NCBI GenBank assembly: GCA_037446075.1
Contig: JBBIJH010000011.1
Location: forward strand, 1 to 32,709
DNA: 32,709 bases
Reading direction: 5' to 3'
Source of the DNA: JBBIJH01 sp037446075
GTDB lineage: Bacteria; Bacteroidota; Ignavibacteria; UBA10030; JAHEZR01
The notes under the pieces: generated by a model
Database searches by the model: none
Told to the model about the DNA's origin: nothing
Seen by the model: only the letters and a program-made list of their open reading frames with translations
Part shown: positions 8,135 through 17,016 of the stretch, one piece after another
How the letters are laid out: every line of letters starts with the position of its first letter
Numbering within the stretch: position 1 is the first letter of the stretch
Program-made: the position numbers and the translations under genes

Positions 8135-8149
8135 ACCACAATGTGTGGT
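8135..8149. promoter_or_regulatory. perfect inverted repeat in the leader of the iron-sulfur subunit gene
   Basis: ACCACA and TGTGGT flank a three-base centre, just upstream of the Shine-Dalgarno site of the gene starting at 8117. The 147-nt gap between the porin and this gene is long for an operon that is otherwise tight. It could be an operator half-site pair, or an RNA hairpin that tunes translation. No regulator can be named. Confidence 0.3.
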
Positions 8150-8264
8150 CTTGAACTTAGTGAGAGGGTAAAAGTCTTCTGTCTCGACGTTTCTTACTTT
8201 CAGTCGAACACAGCTACCCGATTCTTTTCCTTTTCTGGAGTAACGGCTTCGCTCCAGAGTGTTG

Positions 8265-9332
8265 CTACTTGTAGATGTAGAAAAAGGAGATGCGTCCAAC
8301 CACATCCGCATCTTTTTCTCCGACTCCCTTTGCAGAAAACGAATTGACCCACAGGTTCGGCATGATGTGGACATTACCGATTGGCATGTAGTCCAATCCA
8401 AACACAAGAAAACTCTCTTTGAAACCCGAAGCGGAAATCTCTTTGTCTGGATCGAAGATGTCATAACGGGCGAACGCATTCAGTCCCTTCGCACCAGGAA
8501 TCGGAGCCCAGGCGAATAAGCAGAGACCCCACGGGACTTTGTCTGCACCTGCAGCACCGGCTTTGCTTTGTATCTGCTGGAAGATCTCAGCGCCGATAGT
8601 TAACTTAGCGTTTTGATAGGCAGCAAATCCTTTGAGCGTCGTCTTGTTCTTTTCGAGAGCGGCTGGCTCGTAGTCCAGGTATCCCTCAACAACGAAATCT
8701 TTCAGAGGTTTAACACTCAGCGACAGGTAATATTTCTTGTACTTGTTGCTCTCGGGCTTTTGGCCGTTACCATTTCCGATCATGGCGATGTAGTTGAACT
8801 TTCCCTCTTTGTCGAATTTTCCTCGAAGCATCACACCAAGATCAGAGGCGTTTCCAAGTCCGCGATAGTCCATAATGGTCTTCTCAATCGACCGATAGTT
8901 CCACACTTTCTCTGAGAGCAAAGACCAGGTCGGCGTTGGCACGAGACCAAATAGGAGACTCCCCATCGGCACAAGCTCTTTCCACTCGAGGTAGGCAGTT
9001 TTCACAAAAACGCCGTGCCGTCCCCCGGGTTCAAGAGCTTTGTCATTGCCCTCCAAGAGGAACTGTGCGAAGAATTTCTCGCTCAGATTGTGCTCGTAGT
9101 AAAGATAGAGCCGACGAAACTGGAACCCCTGAAAGTCTTTTTCCACCCTGGAGTATTGCGACGAAGAGATTTCCACACTGTTTCCCCCGAGCTTGTAGAA
9201 ATAGTCGCCCATCACATAGCCGTGAACCTTACCTCCCGGTTTGTCTTGTGAAAATGAGGGCATGCAAAGCGAACCAAAGAGAGAAAGGGCAGCCAACCTC
9301 GATAGAATCGGGATCAGGGCTCGGTGTGGCAT
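8265..9332 (-). CDS. outer-membrane porin-like protein
   Basis: A 355-aa protein started at ATG 9332, which has AGGAGG 8 nt upstream; a longer frame to 9401 lacks this. Residues 1 to about 30 form a signal peptide ending near SFSQ. The rest shows alternating, aromatic-rich beta strands (for example YFYKLGG and RRLYLYYEHNLSEKFFAQFLLEG), resembling phosphate-selective porin O/P-type proteins of Gram-negative bacteria. It ends in a strand, RISFFYIYK. It is the first gene of the cluster with the iron-sulfur subunit and the molybdoenzyme, and no terminator separates them. It may therefore admit the enzyme's oxyanion substrate to the periplasm. That role is inferred from position; the barrel call rests on composition and signal peptide. 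Confidence 0.85.
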   Translation of the reverse strand: MPHRALIPILSRLAALSLFGSLCMPSFSQDKPGGKVHGYVMGDYFYKLGGNSVEISSSQYSRVEKDFQGFQFRRLYLYYEHNLSEKFFAQFLLEGNDKALEPGGRHGVFVKTAYLEWKELVPMGSLLFGLVPTPTWSLLSEKVWNYRSIEKTIMDYRGLGNASDLGVMLRGKFDKEGKFNYIAMIGNGNGQKPESNKYKKYYLSLSVKPLKDFVVEGYLDYEPAALEKNKTTLKGFAAYQNAKLTIGAEIFQQIQSKAGAAGADKVPWGLCLFAWAPIPGAKGLNAFARYDIFDPDKEISASGFKESFLVFGLDYMPIGNVHIMPNLWVNSFSAKGVGEKDADVVGRISFFYIYK

Positions 9333-9396
9333 CGGGTTATCCTCCTGCGTGTCAGTAGTCGGGAATGTGGACTGAAGGGAATCGATGGCTGAGTAA

Positions 9397-9413
9397 GTCA
9401 ACTATTGTGCCAA
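9397..9413 (-). promoter_or_regulatory. candidate sigma-54 type promoter for the porin-molybdoenzyme operon
   Basis: On the minus strand the sequence TTGGCACAATAGTTGAC matches the -24/-12 pattern TGGCAC-N5-TTGC except for the final C. It lies about 65 nt before the porin start, a normal promoter distance. The -12 mismatch lowers confidence. No sigma-54 activator is encoded in this window. Confidence 0.35.
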
Positions 9414-9597
9414 CGAACGAGGGTCGACAAGAATGGACTCTACATTAGTCCAAGAAATGAGCAAATACCAAGCCTTTTCATTCTTGCGAATCAGACAGTG
9501 GTGTGCTCGCAGAAATGCAAATAAGGCCACTTCAGGAAACCGGGGGGTCCGCGTTAGACTCTCACCCGTTAGGTCGGAGATTGCTTCGCGATCCTAC

Positions 9598-9705
9598 TCA
9601 GGACTCCTGACGCCAGCGAACGAGCGCAGGCACTGGCAGGAGAATCTCTGCTGGCACATATGCCTTCTGGATAAGGTTCTTAACTCCAACTTTCAGTATG
9701 TCGTC
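9598..9705 (-). pseudogene. fossil of a receiver-domain C-terminus, similar to the end of the adjacent kinase
   Basis: Immediately after the kinase stop, in a shifted frame, the sequence reads DDILKVGVKNLIQKAYVPAE and continues to a TGA at 9598-9600. It aligns with the last part of the kinase's own receiver domain (LYKAGAKLFIQKPYVPAEVL), including the switch-lysine segment IQKxYVPAE. No start or complete domain is present, so it is a remnant, either of a duplicated receiver end or of a second response regulator that was lost. Confidence 0.6.
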
Positions 9706-12700
9706 AAGCCCGCGCCCGATCAAGAACTTCCCGGATGCAACGTAGAACCTCTGCCGGGACGTAGGGCTTCTGAATAAACAGCTTCGCCCCGGCTTTGTAT
9801 AACTCTGACTTCACTTTCGGATCGACGTATCCACTGGCAAAGATGACTCTCACACCACGGTTGATCTGTTGTAAGTGCGCCAATACTTCTCGTCCCTCAA
9901 TCCCTGGAAGCCCTACGTCCATCACAACAAGGTCAATGTCGTCATGATGATCCCGGTAAGTTGCCACGGCACTTACCCCGTCTGTCGCTGTCAAAGTCTT
10001 ATAGCCCTTTGACTCAAGGAGTGTCCGAAGCAACTCTAAGAGCATCTCCTCATCTTCCACTATGAGGATCGTCTCTGCGCCAGCCGGGACACCTCCGACA
10101 TCTTCCGAAACGACCTTGGAGGAGTCAACCTCTCGAGGCGGAACCGGTAAGTAGAGGCGGAAGGTCGTTCCCCTATTCAGCTCACTATCAACCTCGATAA
10201 ACCCATGGTGGGTCTCGATGATGCCGTACACGACAGAGAGTCCAAGACCCGTTCCACGCCCCGGTTCTTTGGTTGTGAAGAAGGGTTCGAAGATACGGCT
10301 TCGAGTCGCCTCGTCCATCCCCACCCCAGTGTCGCTCACGGTAACACAAACATAATTGTCTTCCCGAGCATTCGGAATGCGCTCCCGCAGTTCAGAACCT
10401 AGGACGGCCCCGGTCCCGAGCACAAGCTTTCCGCCGGGCATCCCAGGTTTGCGGGCGTCAAGCATTGCATCACGTGCATTGATGCAAACATTGAGAAGCG
10501 CCTGATGCAACTGGTTTGGATCTCCAATGATTGGGGGGATCGATCGGTCGAGAGAAACAGAGACCTCGATTGTTTTGGGAAAGGTCTCTTCAAGCAACTT
10601 CCCAAGCTCCTCAATCACATCGTTGACCCTGACAGATTGGAACTGAACGTCCGTTTTCCTTGCAAAGGTCAGTAATTGCCGCACCAGACCGCTGCCACGC
10701 TGGGCCGCTTTGCTGATGGCTGAGGTGCTCCTGGCAACTCTCGCAGGATCCGTCTTATCCCCCTCAAGAAGTGATGCATACCCAACAATGATCCCAAGGA
10801 TGTTATTAAAGTCGTGTGCAATACCACCAGCCAGCGTCCCAAGCCCTTCGAGTTTTTGGGCCTGGAGAAGTTGCTGCTCTAACTTCTTCCGCTCGGTAAT
10901 GTCATGCCCCACGCCGATGAGCAATCCTTCGGGACCCTTGGAGTCTTGCCAGAGGATCCAGCGAGAGCTACCATCTCGGTGTTTTATTTCTCGCTCGTAG
11001 GGTGCTTCTCTGACGGGCATGCGTCCCGCCGCGACGCGCGCGACCATCTGTTTTTCCCGCCTCCTTTCTTCAGGATCACTCCGGGAGCGCAGCCACCACC
11101 CGTCGCCTAGAAGCTCTGCTGGGTCATAGCCAAGGATTGTTTTTGCCGAAGGACTTGCATAAGTGATCTTGCCAGAAGAATCACCGACCAGGACAAGATT
11201 CCCAACCTTCTGGAGGATGTTGTCCGAGAGGCGAAGTGCCTCCTCGACCTTTTTCCGCTCCGTAATGTCAAAGGCCGTTCCAAGTCCGGCCGGTTTTCCG
11301 TCAAATGTGATGAGCCCGGCGGTGAAATCAATCCAGCGTTCCTCGTGATTCTTCCTCATGATCTTGAATTCACACCGGGTCGGTAGAACCTCGCCATGCT
11401 CCTGTGCGAGGCCTCTCTGTTGAAGCAGGTCTCGAAAATCGGGGTGCGCTATGTCCAAAATATTCAGTCTAAGAAGTTCTACGAGCGAATAGCCTGTGAG
11501 CGCTTCCGCCGCGGGATTTGCATATCGAATTTTGCCTCCCTGATAGATAAGAATGGAAGATGCGGTGGTTTCTGCCAGGGCGCGGAACCTCGCCTCGCTC
11601 TCTTTCAACGCCGCTTCTGCCTGCTTCCGCTCTGTGATGTCCCGAACAAGCGAGATGATATAGCTGTCCTTATCGATCGTGAGGGCAGAGAGGGAGGCCT
11701 CAAGGTCTATCCATGTTCCGTCTTTTCTCCTTCCCTTGAATTCATATCTCAGTGGCACGGGTCCACGACCGATTCGCTTCCTGCCGTACCCCAGCATCTG
11801 TTCGTTCTCGACATCAGAGAGAATGATGGAGATTCGCTCATCAATGAGTTCCTCTGGACTATCGTAGCCATAGAGATTCGCGCAGGATTTGTTCGCATAG
11901 ACAATCACCCCATCTTTTTCCACCATGATGCCGTCCCGCGAAGCTTCAAAAACGGCCCTCAGCCACTCACGACTCTGTTTTAGTTTCTCTTCTGCGTTTT
12001 TCCGCTCCGTGAGGTCGCGATTCATTCCCACCAAGCCGACGATCTTCCCTGTAGGATCCCGGAGAGGTACCTTCGTGGTCGACATCCACCTCGGCACCCC
12101 TTTTCCATCAACGAAAGGCTCCTCTTTCGCAACTTGCGGCTGGCCGGTTCGGATGACTGCTTCCTCGTCGGCCCGGTACCGTTCTGCCAACTCCTTCTGG
12201 AAGAAGTCAAAGTCAGTTTTACCGATCACGTCCTCTTCACTCTTCGCTCCGAAAAGGGCCGTCACTGCCTTATTCACAGCGATAAACTTGCCGTTTGCAT
12301 CTTTCACGAAAATGAGGTCAGGCAGGTTGTCGATCAGTGTGCGGAGAAGATTGCGCTCGGCCGCCAAGCGCTCCTCTGCTCGCTTGCGTTCCGTGATGTC
12401 CGTGACGATCCCCAGGATTGCGGCTGAGCCGGCGTAGTTAATAAGTTTCGTATTGTGAATCCCAATCAACCGCTTCCCCTCTTTCGTGATGAGCGTGTAC
12501 TCATAGGGAGGAATTTCCTCGCCATTCAGATGCCTCTTGTAGGACTCCATCACGGCCTGTCGTGACTCCGGTGCAATCAAGCTCATGAAGTCAAAGTCCG
12601 GTGAGTAGAACTCCTTTCTTGAGTATCCCATCATTGCTTCGCACATCTTGTTCGCGTAGACAACTCGCCCTCCCTTATTGATAAAGATCATGTTCGGAGA

Positions 12701-15691
12701 GAACTCCGCCAGGCTCCTGAATTTTTCCTCCGATTCACGCAGCGCCTCCTCAGCTCTCTTGCGTTCTGTGATATCACGGGCGACTCCAATGAGCGCGACA
12801 GGCTGTCCCTTGTCGTCACGAACGACAGAAGTCGAGAGGGAAATCGGGAATTCACTGCCGTCCTTTCTGCGGTTCAATAGCTCACCACACCAGCCGCCAC
12901 GCAGGGTAGCGGGAAGAATCTCATGAACAATTTCTGGTGGATTGTTGGGCGATCGGACAATACCGATGTGCTTCCCTAGGAGTTCCTCTTCAGCATAGCC
13001 ATACGTTTTCAGGAACGCTTCATTCACAAAGACCAACACGTCCTCCATATCCGTTATGCTCACACACTCGCTGATGCTTCTTAAGGCGTGCGCGAGCATG
13101 GCAACTTTTTCCTCTGCCTGTCTGCGCTCGGTGATATCGATTGCCAAGCCGATTGCTCCGATGACTTCGCCGCGGTCTCCGTACATTGGCGAATAATGTG
13201 ACTCGAAGCTCAAGCCTCCGACCTCTATGATGGATGTGATGGTTTTTCCCTCGAGAGCTTGGCGATTGTTGTCAACAATCTCTGGTACGTCTCGATAGAC
13301 CTCAGAGACAGACTGACCAACCACTTCGCCGGGTTTTAACCCCAGACGTTCTAATCCCTTCCCTTCCGAGAAGATGAATTTTCCCTCACGGTCCAAGGCC
13401 CAAAGGACAACAGGAGCATTGGCAACCACTGTGCGATAGCGCAGTTCACTCTGGCGCAAGGCTTCCTCTGCCCGCGTTCGCTCAGTGATGTCTACTAATG
13501 TGCCGATCACTGCCGGTTTTCCCTTGTACTCGATTCGGCTGCCGTGGACTTCGACATGAATAATTGAGCCATCCTTGCGCACTCCTCGGAAATCATAATG
13601 GACCTCTCGCACTTCTCCTTGTACACGGCGCCGGATATTTTCCACCACAATTGGACGGTCATCGGGATGCGTCAAATCGAGCGGACCAAGTCTATCCACG
13701 ATTTCATCTACTGTATATCCGAAAGTTGAGGCGATCGACTGATTGACATAGGCGAATTTCTGATCTTGGATGATGTAAATTCCCGCGAGGGACGATTCGG
13801 CAAGAAGGCGGAAGCGCTCCTCACTCTGGCGCCGCGCCTCTTCTGCCCGTTTCCGCTCCGTTATGTCGAGCACCATCCCGCTGATTTCCTCCCCTTCCAA
13901 AGTGGCGCTCACGAGGGCAGACCTCGTCTCGCCTGAGCTTGTGAGGAGTTCAACTTCAAAATCCTGAACCCGTCCAGTCTTCCGAAGGGTTTCGATAAGC
14001 TTCTCCCTGTCTCGCGGGTTCTTGTACCGTTGCAGGACCCCAAAACGTTCCACTTCCTCAGCCGACGCAAATCCACCCATCCGTGCGACAGTATCATTGA
14101 CGTAGAGAACGTCTCCCGTGAGGTTTGTCCTGTAGACACCGACAAGCGCATTGTCGACAAGCGACCTGTATTTTCTCTCCGAGTCCTGCAAGGCTTGCTG
14201 ACTTTGCTTGCGCTCCGTGATGTCGCGCACGACCACTTGCACCGCTGGTTTCCCTTCGTGGGTGGTGGGAGCAGCGGCGACCTCGACATCAATGACGGCG
14301 CCGTCCAGACGGAGAAAACGTTCTTCAACCACAGGCACGACTTTCCCGTCCTCTAAGGTTGCAGCAATACGCTCTCTGACCGTTTCGCGGTCATCGGGGT
14401 GCACAAGGTCAAGCGCCGGTTTGCCGAGCAATTCTTCCGGACTCGTCGCACCAAGCAACCGTACTCCCGCTTGATTGACGAAAACAATCTTCCCCTCACA
14501 ATGGACGGCAATTGCGTCGGGCGAAATCTCCACGAGCCGTCGGTAGCGCTCTTCCGATGCGCGTATCCTGTCCTCCAACTCCCGCTTCTCCCTCCACTGC
14601 TTAGCCTCTTCCTCCGCTCGAATTTTCAAACGGTTGCTGCGGTAGATGAGCACCAAAGCCGCTACGAGCACAATTGCGATAACACCGATCAGAAGAAATG
14701 TTTCTGCGACTTGTCTGTTCAAAAAACCAGAGACCTCGTCGAGCGAAGCACTGACAGCAATAATCCATGAGACATTCTCAAACGCGAGGGGAGCATACCA
14801 TGCGAATTTCTTTGGCTGGTCTCTGATCGTGTACTCGATCGTTCCTTGCTTTTGTGCGAGCACCTCTTGCACATAGTCGAAGGAAACGTGGCATTTCATG
14901 CACGTCTTATCCGCTCTCCGGATGTTCCGCAGGATCATCTCTGGATGCTCTGATTGAAACAAGACCGTTCCACTCGTGTCCAGAATCCACACCTGGCGTT
15001 TGGTTAAGCCCGGTCCCACCACTGGCAGAAATGCCCCAATGACTTCCTCTAAGTCGATCGTATAGGTGAGAACACCAACGAACTTATGAGTTGGTCTGGG
15101 ATACCCTAGGTCGCGAGCTTCTCGATAAACAGGTGTTGCAACCAGGAAGTGAGAATGCGGGGCTCGTTCGGTCGGAATTGATCCCTCTACGAGGTTGTGG
15201 ACTTTCGGGACTTGATTTTGCTTCTCTTCTGGAAGTGCGGCTACAAACTGTTTTCCTCTGTTTTCTTTCCTTGCAGCCCACTGGAAGAAATCGCACTCGG
15301 CGTAATTACGACCGATGGCATCTTTCGTCGTGGAGTAGATGATTGTCCCTTTCTCATCATACACGCTGATCGCCTTTACATGGCTTTTCTTCACGTACTG
15401 GAAATAGTCCTGAATATCGGCTACCATCTTCTTCATATCACGATGCTGAACCGATGCGAACGTAGAAAGGACTTGAGTGCCCTGTGAACGCGCGCGGAGA
15501 TATTGCTGGATTTCTTGGGCAAGCTGACGAACCATCATCGTCTGATGGGCATGAGAACGGCTCACGACTTCTCTCTCGCTCGCCTTATGAAGATCCAGAA
15601 GCAGAGCTGCGGCAGTGAGAAGAAGAACGGATGTTACGATGACAACGATGAGAGGGAGTTTTCGCTGCGAGGCCATAGCAGAGGTTCCCAC
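9704..15691 (-). CDS. giant hybrid sensor histidine kinase with periplasmic haem-c sensor and ten PAS domains
   Basis: A 1995-aa protein. It starts at GTG 15691 or at ATG 15676; neither has a strong ribosome-binding site. Membrane segments near residues 12-33 and 330-350 bound a Cache-like periplasmic sensor that contains a CXXCH motif (CMKCH, 264-268; bases 14888-14902). Ten PAS repeats follow, nearly all ending in a DITERK-like motif. Next comes a HisKA domain with the phospho-acceptor in GIAHDFNN. The ATPase domain has an N box (NVCINARDAM), G1 (SDTGVGMD) and G2 (GRGTGLGLS). A C-terminal receiver has its Asp in VVMDVGLPG and its Lys in FIQKPY. A haem in the sensor suggests it reads redox state, or a ligand such as O2 or NO, in the periplasm. 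It has no neighbour on its transcript. Its targets may include the lone receiver at 3338-3736 (inference). Confidence 0.95.
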   Translation of the reverse strand: MGTSAMASQRKLPLIVVIVTSVLLLTAAALLLDLHKASEREVVSRSHAHQTMMVRQLAQEIQQYLRARSQGTQVLSTFASVQHRDMKKMVADIQDYFQYVKKSHVKAISVYDEKGTIIYSTTKDAIGRNYAECDFFQWAARKENRGKQFVAALPEEKQNQVPKVHNLVEGSIPTERAPHSHFLVATPVYREARDLGYPRPTHKFVGVLTYTIDLEEVIGAFLPVVGPGLTKRQVWILDTSGTVLFQSEHPEMILRNIRRADKTCMKCHVSFDYVQEVLAQKQGTIEYTIRDQPKKFAWYAPLAFENVSWIIAVSASLDEVSGFLNRQVAETFLLIGVIAIVLVAALVLIYRSNRLKIRAEEEAKQWREKRELEDRIRASEERYRRLVEISPDAIAVHCEGKIVFVNQAGVRLLGATSPEELLGKPALDLVHPDDRETVRERIAATLEDGKVVPVVEERFLRLDGAVIDVEVAAAPTTHEGKPAVQVVVRDITERKQSQQALQDSERKYRSLVDNALVGVYRTNLTGDVLYVNDTVARMGGFASAEEVERFGVLQRYKNPRDREKLIETLRKTGRVQDFEVELLTSSGETRSALVSATLEGEEISGMVLDITERKRAEEARRQSEERFRLLAESSLAGIYIIQDQKFAYVNQSIASTFGYTVDEIVDRLGPLDLTHPDDRPIVVENIRRRVQGEVREVHYDFRGVRKDGSIIHVEVHGSRIEYKGKPAVIGTLVDITERTRAEEALRQSELRYRTVVANAPVVLWALDREGKFIFSEGKGLERLGLKPGEVVGQSVSEVYRDVPEIVDNNRQALEGKTITSIIEVGGLSFESHYSPMYGDRGEVIGAIGLAIDITERRQAEEKVAMLAHALRSISECVSITDMEDVLVFVNEAFLKTYGYAEEELLGKHIGIVRSPNNPPEIVHEILPATLRGGWCGELLNRRKDGSEFPISLSTSVVRDDKGQPVALIGVARDITERKRAEEALRESEEKFRSLAEFSPNMIFINKGGRVVYANKMCEAMMGYSRKEFYSPDFDFMSLIAPESRQAVMESYKRHLNGEEIPPYEYTLITKEGKRLIGIHNTKLINYAGSAAILGIVTDITERKRAEERLAAERNLLRTLIDNLPDLIFVKDANGKFIAVNKAVTALFGAKSEEDVIGKTDFDFFQKELAERYRADEEAVIRTGQPQVAKEEPFVDGKGVPRWMSTTKVPLRDPTGKIVGLVGMNRDLTERKNAEEKLKQSREWLRAVFEASRDGIMVEKDGVIVYANKSCANLYGYDSPEELIDERISIILSDVENEQMLGYGRKRIGRGPVPLRYEFKGRRKDGTWIDLEASLSALTIDKDSYIISLVRDITERKQAEAALKESEARFRALAETTASSILIYQGGKIRYANPAAEALTGYSLVELLRLNILDIAHPDFRDLLQQRGLAQEHGEVLPTRCEFKIMRKNHEERWIDFTAGLITFDGKPAGLGTAFDITERKKVEEALRLSDNILQKVGNLVLVGDSSGKITYASPSAKTILGYDPAELLGDGWWLRSRSDPEERRREKQMVARVAAGRMPVREAPYEREIKHRDGSSRWILWQDSKGPEGLLIGVGHDITERKKLEQQLLQAQKLEGLGTLAGGIAHDFNNILGIIVGYASLLEGDKTDPARVARSTSAISKAAQRGSGLVRQLLTFARKTDVQFQSVRVNDVIEELGKLLEETFPKTIEVSVSLDRSIPPIIGDPNQLHQALLNVCINARDAMLDARKPGMPGGKLVLGTGAVLGSELRERIPNAREDNYVCVTVSDTGVGMDEATRSRIFEPFFTTKEPGRGTGLGLSVVYGIIETHHGFIEVDSELNRGTTFRLYLPVPPREVDSSKVVSEDVGGVPAGAETILIVEDEEMLLELLRTLLESKGYKTLTATDGVSAVATYRDHHDDIDLVVMDVGLPGIEGREVLAHLQQINRGVRVIFASGYVDPKVKSELYKAGAKLFIQKPYVPAEVLRCIREVLDRARA

Positions 15692-16297
15692 GTGCCCTAA
15701 TATGCAGTTTTAAGAAATTCTGGATTTCGGAGACTACCTCTAATGAATTCAGTCGTACAAAGCATGGTTCGGTTGCGGCGCCAGTTCGATAACTCTGCTG
15801 CCTTCAAGTTACCAATGCCGGAAAGCTCGTTCTTCTGATCCACCTGACTGTCACGACTCAGAGCAAGAAAGAGGAGACATCTCGGCCACTCTAAATATGA
15901 GCAAGAGAAAAGCGGTCAGGATACAACGGAACTTTTGATCGTGCCGACCGCGCCCCCATTCGTCACTAATGGAATGCTGGACGATCCATAGCGTGGTTCA
16001 CGTTTCAGGAATACAGTGTCTGCAATAGCTGACACAAGGCTCATGCCAAGCAAGATGGCGCACTTCGAAGCGTTCCTGCCGAGGAAAGGCAGTTTTCTTG
16101 CGGGGAAGGACCCGGTAAAACCTCAGCAATTCCACTTTCTACAAATGTTAGTGAGCATCAGTTAGACTCCTGCAAACGAGAAACCCCAGCGGACCAGGGC
16201 GCTTAAAGTATCTTGTTGTAGTCCCGAGGTCTTGGAAGGCAGGATTGGGCCCACAAACCATTTGGAGAGTTTAGAAAAATGTTCGGAGAGAAAAGAA
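15692..16297. other. noncoding stretch upstream of the kinase
   Basis: About 600 nt with no supportable gene on either strand; the frames are broken by stops and carry no recognisable motif. On the minus strand, TGGCATGAGCCTTGTG at 16033-16048 loosely matches a -24/-12 sigma-54 element, but lies more than 300 nt from the kinase start. The stretch presumably holds the kinase promoter; I could not place it. Confidence 0.5.
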
Positions 16298-16330
16298 GAG
16301 GAGAGAGGGGAATAGATCCCCTCTCTCCTC
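16298..16330 (-). terminator. rho-independent terminator of the Qrc-like operon
   Basis: A perfect 13-bp stem (GAGGAGAGAGGGG with its complement) encloses the 7-nt loop AATAGAT. Read on the minus strand it lies about 35 nt after the tetrahaem cytochrome stop and is followed by the T-rich tract TTCTTTTCTCT. It closes the transcript that began near 22.1 kb. Confidence 0.85.
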
Positions 16331-16365
16331 GATTCGTCAATGAACTTGAAGGAGGAACTTGCGGT

Positions 16366-16917
16366 TCAACCGGCTTTCGGTACGGGATGCTTGATCTTTG
16401 CCCACATCTCCTTGAAGTTGAAGCCCTTGTACACTGGGCTTTTCTCATTGTGACAGGTCTTGCAATGTTTCTCAATCGCCGCCTCATCTTTATACTGCGT
16501 CATTCCGGCTGCAATAGCTTTTGCTTTGTCCTTCATGATCGCCATCACTTTATAAGCGGAGCCTGCCCCATGGCAAGTTTCGCACTGCACGCCTTCTTTG
16601 TAATCGAAGTTCTTATCCAGTAGGGTGGCCGCAACATTATATCCTGTCACGTGGCATTCCAGGCACTCTGGTGACTCTGCTGCGGGCTTTTTCAATCCCT
16701 TCGCTTTCGCAATCGAATCGGCTCGTGCGGTTGTCAGTGTCTTGTATGCCTCGGCATGCTTGCTCTTTTGCCAGACGTCCAACTGCTTGCCTTGCTTCTC
16801 CGTCTTGTGACACAAAGCGCATGTTTTCACTCCCACATACTTGTTCTGAGCTTGCCCAGAAGAAATGAGGATGAGTGTACAGACTGAAATGCTGATGAGT
16901 GTACGGATGAAGTGCAT
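16366..16917 (-). CDS. tetrahaem cytochrome c, c554-like, last gene of the Qrc-like operon
   Basis: A 183-aa protein from ATG 16917, which has GAGGAG about 7 nt upstream; an in-frame TTG at 16932 is the alternative. A signal peptide (residues 1 to about 24) is followed by CALCH, CLECH, CETCH and CKTCH, laid out as in the cytochrome c554 family. The C-terminus is GFNFKEMWAKIKHPVPK. A close paralogue sits at 28770-29333, with the same haem order and nearly the same C-terminal sequence. It follows the NrfD-type gene by 99 nt and ends at a strong terminator. It is probably a soluble periplasmic carrier taking electrons from, or giving them to, the complex encoded upstream. No catalytic feature is evident. 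Confidence 0.93.
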   Translation of the reverse strand: MHFIRTLISISVCTLILISSGQAQNKYVGVKTCALCHKTEKQGKQLDVWQKSKHAEAYKTLTTARADSIAKAKGLKKPAAESPECLECHVTGYNVAATLLDKNFDYKEGVQCETCHGAGSAYKVMAIMKDKAKAIAAGMTQYKDEAAIEKHCKTCHNEKSPVYKGFNFKEMWAKIKHPVPKAG

Positions 16918-17016
16918 GGTGGTACTCCTCAAGAGTTTATGATTTTAGTGATTTAGTAACTGATGTTACGCAGAACTTCATCTCGTCGTGAAGGGGATTG
17001 AGTTCTGCCGTGTATC

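Noticed and set aside
11200..14600. Apparent direct DNA repeats within the kinase gene
   Set aside because: They are the conserved codons of the PAS-end DITERK motif, not a separate repeat element.
16203..16487. Minus-strand ORF across the terminator region
   Set aside because: It runs through the hairpin and into the tetrahaem cytochrome in the wrong frame.
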